8,102 bases of DNA from Candidatus Sumerlaeota bacterium (GTDB lineage: Bacteria; Sumerlaeota; Sumerlaeia; MWCT01; JAGHBZ01): contig JAGHBZ010000140.1 in assembly GCA_021160705.1 (NCBI GenBank), positions 1 through 8,102 on the forward strand, written 5' to 3'. This document shows positions 4,922 through 8,102 of this stretch, one piece after another; position 1 is the stretch's first letter; every line of letters starts with the position of its first letter. The notes under the pieces are model-generated. The model was not told the origin of the DNA and made no database searches. It saw only the letters and a list, made by a program, of their open reading frames with translations. The translations under genes and the position numbers were made by a program.

Positions 4922-6532
4922 TCACTTTGAATTTTTGAAATCAATGGACGCCCGAATAAATGCCTTAAACAAAGGATGTGCTCTGATTGGCTTGGATTTG
5001 AACTCCGGATGAAATTGACATCCCACAAACCACCGATGTTCGGGAATCTCTATTATCTCCGCTAATGTCTCCTCAAGTGTCGTCCCAACGATTTTTAGCC
5101 CTTTACTCTCAAACAATGCCCGATACTCTGTGTTCAATTCGTAGCGATGGCGATGGCGTTCACTTATCTCTCTCCGCTGATAAGCACGGTAACTAAAACT
5201 ATCCTCCTCCAACCTACACTTATATGCACCCAATCGCATAGTGCCACCCAGTCCGATTATTGCTTTCTGTGCCTCCATAATATCTATCACGGGATGTGGT
5301 GTTGACTGATTAAACTCTGTGCTGTCAGCTTCCGACAATCCACAGACATTCCGGGCAAATTCAATCACCGCACACTGCATCCCCAGACATATCCCCAGAA
5401 ATGGCACATTACGTTCCCGCGCAAATCTCACTGCTTCTATCTTGCCGTTAATCCCTCGTGTGCCGAACCCACCGGGAATTAGTATACCACTTACATCTTT
5501 AAGGATACTCCCCACGTTCTCTCGGGTGATTAACTCTGAATCTACCCTCTTTATCTCCAGTGCTGTATCATTGGCAAAAGCACCATGACGCAATGCTTCA
5601 TATATACTCTTATATGCGTCCTGTAACTCTATGTATTTCCCCACCACTGCAATTGAGACCTTCTCCTTAAGTGCTGAAATCTTTTCATTCAACTCTATCC
5701 AGGCGTGGAGGTTCTGAGAATTATTCGGCTTTAGACCCAGACGATTGAGTATCAATCGGTCAAGCCCCTGTTCGTTAAACATCAACGGTATCCGATAAAT
5801 TTCGTTCACGTCAACCGCCTGAAACACCGCATCCTTATCAACGTTACAATGAAGTGCGATTTTATCCCGCGCTGAATCGGTGAACTCACGCTCGGTTCGG
5901 CACAACAGTATGTCGGGCTGGATTCCAATCTCTCTCAGCGTCTTAACGCTATGTTGCGTGGGTTTGGTCTTTAACTCACCGGCTACCCTGATTAATGGCA
6001 CAAGCGTCAGATGTATATATAGCACGTTCTCCCGTCCTATGTCGTGCCGAATCTGGCGAATTGCCTCAAGAAATGGTAGTCCTTCTATGTCGCCTACAGT
6101 ACCCCCAATCTCAGTGATAACCACATCATAAGACTCGCGTTCCGCCAGACGAAAAATCCGCGACTTTATCTCATCGGTTATATGGGGAACCACCTGCACA
6201 CACGCCCCAAGATACGAACCTTTGCGCTCCTTTTCAATCACCGAACCATAAATCTGTCCGGTAGTCACGTTATTATCTCTGCTCATCTCAGCACTGGTAA
6301 ATCGCTCGTAGTGCCCAAGGTCAAGGTCAGTCTCTGCCCCATCTTCCGTCACATACACTTCGCCGTGCTGATATGGGTTCATTGTCCCGGCATCTACGTT
6401 GATGTACGGGTCGCACTTTTGAAGTGTTACCTTCAGCCCATACGATTCAAGTAATGCACCTATACTGGCTGAGGCAATACCCTTCCCCAGCGAGGAGACC
6501 ACACCTCCGGTTATGAATATATACTTTGTCAT
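4922..6532 (-). CDS. pyrG: CTP synthase (glutamine hydrolysing)
   Basis: PyrG converts UTP, ATP and glutamine to CTP, the last step of pyrimidine nucleotide synthesis and the source of CTP for KdsB. The 536 residues equal the family norm. The N-terminal synthase domain (1-266) starts KYIFITGGVVSSLGKGIAS with the P-loop at 14-21, then QKCDPYINVDAGTMNP (38-53) and EVYVTEDGAETDLDLGHYER (58-77). TEIGGTVGDIEG is at 140-151. The class I glutamine amidotransferase domain (about 291-530) has PGGFGTRG (353-360), the nucleophile C382 in LGICLGMQ, and H508 and E510 in GCQFHPEF. The loop SERHRHRYELN (457-467) is also present. Both active sites look complete. The gene lies 29 bp after kdsB and 11 bp before kdsC on the same strand. 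A kdsB-pyrG pairing is common in diderm bacteria. Confidence 0.98.
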   Translation of the reverse strand: MTKYIFITGGVVSSLGKGIASASIGALLESYGLKVTLQKCDPYINVDAGTMNPYQHGEVYVTEDGAETDLDLGHYERFTSAEMSRDNNVTTGQIYGSVIEKERKGSYLGACVQVVPHITDEIKSRIFRLAERESYDVVITEIGGTVGDIEGLPFLEAIRQIRHDIGRENVLYIHLTLVPLIRVAGELKTKPTQHSVKTLREIGIQPDILLCRTEREFTDSARDKIALHCNVDKDAVFQAVDVNEIYRIPLMFNEQGLDRLILNRLGLKPNNSQNLHAWIELNEKISALKEKVSIAVVGKYIELQDAYKSIYEALRHGAFANDTALEIKRVDSELITRENVGSILKDVSGILIPGGFGTRGINGKIEAVRFARERNVPFLGICLGMQCAVIEFARNVCGLSEADSTEFNQSTPHPVIDIMEAQKAIIGLGGTMRLGAYKCRLEEDSFSYRAYQRREISERHRHRYELNTEYRALFESKGLKIVGTTLEETLAEIIEIPEHRWFVGCQFHPEFKSKPIRAHPLFKAFIRASIDFKNSK

Positions 6533-6561
6533 CCCTGCCCCGCAGACATCTCACTCTTATT

Positions 6562-7305
6562 TTATTTACTGAATAACTTTTTCCGCAGCGCCTCTAATTC
6601 CTCTGGTGTATCAATGCCCGGTGAATCGGACTCAGTAATAACAACTTTTATTTTTATCCCGTTCTCCAAAAAGCGCAATTGCTCAAGTTTCTCAACTTCT
6701 TCAAGGTAAGTTGGTGGCATTTGACAGAATCGCTCAAGTGCTGAACGCCGATATACATATAGCCCCAGATGCTTATATCCCAGCACCTCTGAAGATTCTT
6801 TATGTAATTCCCGACGTGCTATCGACGGAATCGGCGACCGTGAAAAATATAGCGCTATGCCTTCCCTGTCAAAAACCACTTTGACCACATTTGGGGATTC
6901 AAACTCTTTAATATCACGTATTGCCACCGCTGTCGTGGAGACCATACACGCGGGAGAGTCAATCAACCCTTGAATGCTCAGGTCAATACTCTGTGGGTCA
7001 ATCAATGGCTCATCACCCTGAAGGTTCACCACTATCTCTGCGTCTATCTGACTTATCGCCTCAGCTACCCTGTCAGAGCCGGTCCTACATTCCGGCGACG
7101 TCATTATTGCATTCCCACCAAACCCGCGCACCACACCTGCAATTCGCTCATCATCTGTTGCTACATAGACCTTACTTATTTTCTTTGATTTTGTTGCTCG
7201 CTCATACACCCACTGGATAAGCGGTTTCCCCCCAAGCTCTGCCAGCGGCTTACCCGGAAATCTCGTTGAACCATAGCGGGCTGGTATCACACATACTACT
7301 TTCAT
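6562..7305 (-). CDS. kdsB: 3-deoxy-manno-octulosonate cytidylyltransferase (CMP-Kdo synthetase)
   Basis: KdsB activates Kdo with CTP to CMP-Kdo, the donor used by WaaA; it is a cytoplasmic enzyme with a nucleotidyltransferase fold. From ATG 7305 the protein has 247 residues, the usual length. The CTP-binding start is PARYGSTRFPGKPL at 8-21. CRTGSDRVAEA (73-83) and VVNLQGDEPLI (92-102) follow, with the metal ligand D98. YFSRSPIP is at 153-160, YKHLGLYVYRRSAL at 177-190, and the second metal ligand is D232 in SPGIDTPEEL. ATG 7305 is preferred because it places the family's conserved first strand at the very N-terminus and has AGAGAG about 4 nt upstream. The frame to 7329 adds eight residues without support. 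It is the first gene of the Kdo/LPS cluster after a 152-bp gap. Confidence 0.96.
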   Translation of the reverse strand: MKVVCVIPARYGSTRFPGKPLAELGGKPLIQWVYERATKSKKISKVYVATDDERIAGVVRGFGGNAIMTSPECRTGSDRVAEAISQIDAEIVVNLQGDEPLIDPQSIDLSIQGLIDSPACMVSTTAVAIRDIKEFESPNVVKVVFDREGIALYFSRSPIPSIARRELHKESSEVLGYKHLGLYVYRRSALERFCQMPPTYLEEVEKLEQLRFLENGIKIKVVITESDSPGIDTPEELEALRKKLFSK

Positions 7306-7457
7306 TATCTCTCTTCTCTGTGCTACCAACTATTATCCATTTATCCAGAGATGCATAATACTTTTATTACCACGGGAATAATAAATCAACTTCTCTTCCA
7401 TCTCCACTTACTGTAAAACTCAGAATGCTCAGTTCCTGACTCACCGGACAAAAGAGA
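7306..7457 (-). promoter_or_regulatory. Intergenic region before kdsB, weak promoter candidate
   Basis: This 152-bp gap separates the small membrane protein gene from kdsB and is the most likely place for an operon promoter. The best boxes seen on the minus strand are TTGATT (7389-7384) and TAAAAG (7366-7361) with 17 bp between, each only 4 of 6. A direct repeat CCTGACTCA lies at 7436-7444 and 7465-7473, the second copy inside the end of the upstream gene. No convincing terminator hairpin is seen, so read-through from the upstream gene is possible. Confidence 0.22.
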
Positions 7458-7766
7458 TTATTCACCTGACTCAGTGGTCGGTTTCTCTGCTGGGCTCTCT
7501 GCTGGGGCTGATTCTGGCGATTTACCACAAAATGCGTTGTATATCGCCGCAAAGATATATCCGCCGATGAACGCATTGATAAAACCATAGATAAGCCCAA
7601 TTATGCTTCCAACGGGAGTTGGCTCGTAGCCCAGATAGAACCTCCCCAGCTTTGCGATATTCTCTCCGGTACCGCCACGGACAATAATCCACCAGGTCGC
7701 AAGAAAAACCGTCGCTCCCCAGAGTATCCCCGCTGCTACCGCAAATCCTGTTTTATTAAGTTTCAT
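7458..7766 (-). CDS. Small two-helix membrane protein of the 'bacteriophage holin'-labelled family
   Basis: From ATG 7766 the product has 102 residues. It has a short basic start (MKLNK), a first membrane helix at about 7-29 (AVAAGILWGATVFLATWW), a loop with GRFYLGYEPTPVGS (41-54), and a second Gly-rich helix at about 54-80 (IIGLIYGFINAFIGGYIFA). A soluble tail of about 20 residues rich in Pro, Glu and Ser follows. The ILWG, LGRFYxGY and SxIGLIYGF pattern recalls small conserved bacterial proteins that annotation pipelines call 'bacteriophage holin', although they usually sit in housekeeping contexts without phage genes, as here. I know of no demonstrated function. ATG 7766 is chosen because GGAG lies 7 nt upstream; the frame to 7829 adds a second hydrophobic stretch without a ribosome site. 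The gene precedes kdsB on the same strand by 152 bp, so operon membership is uncertain. Confidence 0.75.
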   Translation of the reverse strand: MKLNKTGFAVAAGILWGATVFLATWWIIVRGGTGENIAKLGRFYLGYEPTPVGSIIGLIYGFINAFIGGYIFAAIYNAFCGKSPESAPAESPAEKPTTESGE

Positions 7767-7790
7767 TTCTCTTCTCCATATATAAAAATT

Positions 7791-7820
7791 AATAAATCTA
7801 ATTGAAATACAAACTATCAA
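7791..7820 (-). promoter_or_regulatory. Candidate promoter for the small membrane protein gene
   Basis: TTGATA (7820-7815, 5 of 6) and TTTATT (7796-7791, 4 of 6) are 18 bp apart on the minus strand, with a predicted start near 7784 and an 18-nt leader holding GGAG (7777-7774). The stretch is very AT-rich, so other registers are nearly as good. Confidence 0.28.
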
Positions 7821-7953
7821 AATAATCAAGAAGTAAAATAAGCTTTAGGGGGCAAGCCTCAGAATCACTAAAGTTCAGGATTTACTTTGTTACAAGTATA
7901 TCGTAGTCCTAATTCCTTTTTCTGATTGAAGCGTAAAATCTTACCATCTCAGA

Positions 7954-8025
7954 CCTATCCTGGTCTCCTGGCTTCCTTATTAATGTTCTTTTTTCTATCA
8001 GGAAGCGAGGAAACCAGGAGATAGG
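7954..8025. repeat. Long imperfect inverted repeat built from an 8-base word
   Basis: The left arm (7954-7977) and right arm (8000-8025) are imperfect reverse complements: 24 against 26 bases with about two inserted bases and two mismatches, around a 22-nt T-rich loop. Each arm is itself a short tandem repeat with an 8-base period. The right arm reads AGGAAGCG, AGGAAACC, AGGAGATA, GG, and the left reads CCTGGTCT, CCTGGCTT, CCT. There is no T tract after the stem on either strand, so it is not a standard terminator. The look is that of a dispersed intergenic palindrome (REP-like), but a second copy is not in this window. Confidence 0.6.
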
Positions 8026-8102
8026 AGTTAACCTGTGAAGGTCAGCTCTCATTTTCATATTTTAGAGATTTTGAGATTAGTAGTAGGCAATAAGGATAAT
8101 GA

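Larger units (their letters stand above)
7767..8102. other. Non-coding right edge
   Basis: No gene of convincing length lies in these 336 bases on either strand. Contents from left to right are: the AT-rich leader and promoter candidate of the small membrane protein gene; a loose inverted repeat CTTTAG/CTAAAG (7843-7848 and 7868-7873) around a G5 run; the octamer hairpin (7954-8025); and an AT-rich end. At the very edge ATG (8099-8101) follows TAAGGA by only 2 nt. A plus-strand gene could start there, but the spacing is too short to claim one. Confidence 0.6.

Noticed and set aside
5319..5588. Open frame of 89 codons on the plus strand
   Set aside because: It lies fully antisense to the amidotransferase part of pyrG, has no ribosome site and a low-complexity, Pro/Ser-rich translation typical of an antisense shadow. 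The same applies to plus-strand frames at 5880-6131, 6182-6454, 4672-4938, 3614-3916 and 6921-7220.
7843..7873. CTTTAG/CTAAAG inverted repeat around a G5 run, considered as a terminator or structured RNA
   Set aside because: The stem is only 6 bp, the loop is 19 nt and no T tract follows on either strand.
1..8102. CRISPR arrays, tRNA or rRNA genes, transposases, toxin-antitoxin pairs, defence genes
   Set aside because: No regularly spaced repeats, cloverleaf patterns or characteristic motifs were seen on either strand.

Overview
The window looks like a chromosomal segment of a diderm (Gram-negative) bacterium that makes Kdo-containing lipopolysaccharide. Base composition is moderate to AT-leaning, and the proteins are clear but diverged family members. 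This suggests an uncultured or deep-branching lineage rather than a well-studied proteobacterium. I cannot assign a phylum from the sequence alone.

Almost all of the coding content is on the minus strand and reads from right to left. The right edge (about 7767-8102) is non-coding and holds a long imperfect hairpin built from an 8-base word. Next come a small two-helix membrane protein of the family often labelled 'bacteriophage holin' (7458-7766) and a 152-bp gap. A tight seven-gene envelope cluster follows: kdsB, pyrG, kdsC, an LpxL-type acyltransferase, lptC, lptA and, after an 82-bp gap, a sugar-nucleotide epimerase (down to 1110). From kdsC to lptA the genes overlap by 4 to 8 bp, including two ATGA stop/start overlaps, so they are very probably one translationally coupled operon.

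The operon has a clear logic. PyrG makes CTP. KdsC dephosphorylates Kdo-8-phosphate, and KdsB uses CTP to activate Kdo as CMP-Kdo. The LpxL-type enzyme adds a secondary acyl chain to the Kdo-lipid A precursor. LptC and LptA carry finished LPS across the periplasm. The epimerase probably supplies a nucleotide sugar for the core or O-antigen. The usual partners kdsA, kdsD and lptB are absent from the window and must lie elsewhere if the pathway is complete.

The left part (1-1109) is an accessory stretch. It contains an isolated nickel-responsive regulator, nikR (310-747, minus), with all four metal ligands; a weak 66-codon plus-strand frame (855-1055); and a possible small plus-strand transcription unit at 16-305 with near-consensus promoter boxes, a perfect 9+2+9 palindrome, a good Shine-Dalgarno and a 58-codon frame. 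No nickel transporter or nickel enzyme is visible beside nikR.

The points most worth a second look are the octamer hairpin at 7954-8025, the compound repeats between lptA and the epimerase, the lipoprotein-type N-terminus of LptC, and the small unit at the left edge. I found no CRISPR array, tRNA, rRNA, transposase or defence system, and no clearly new multi-gene system.
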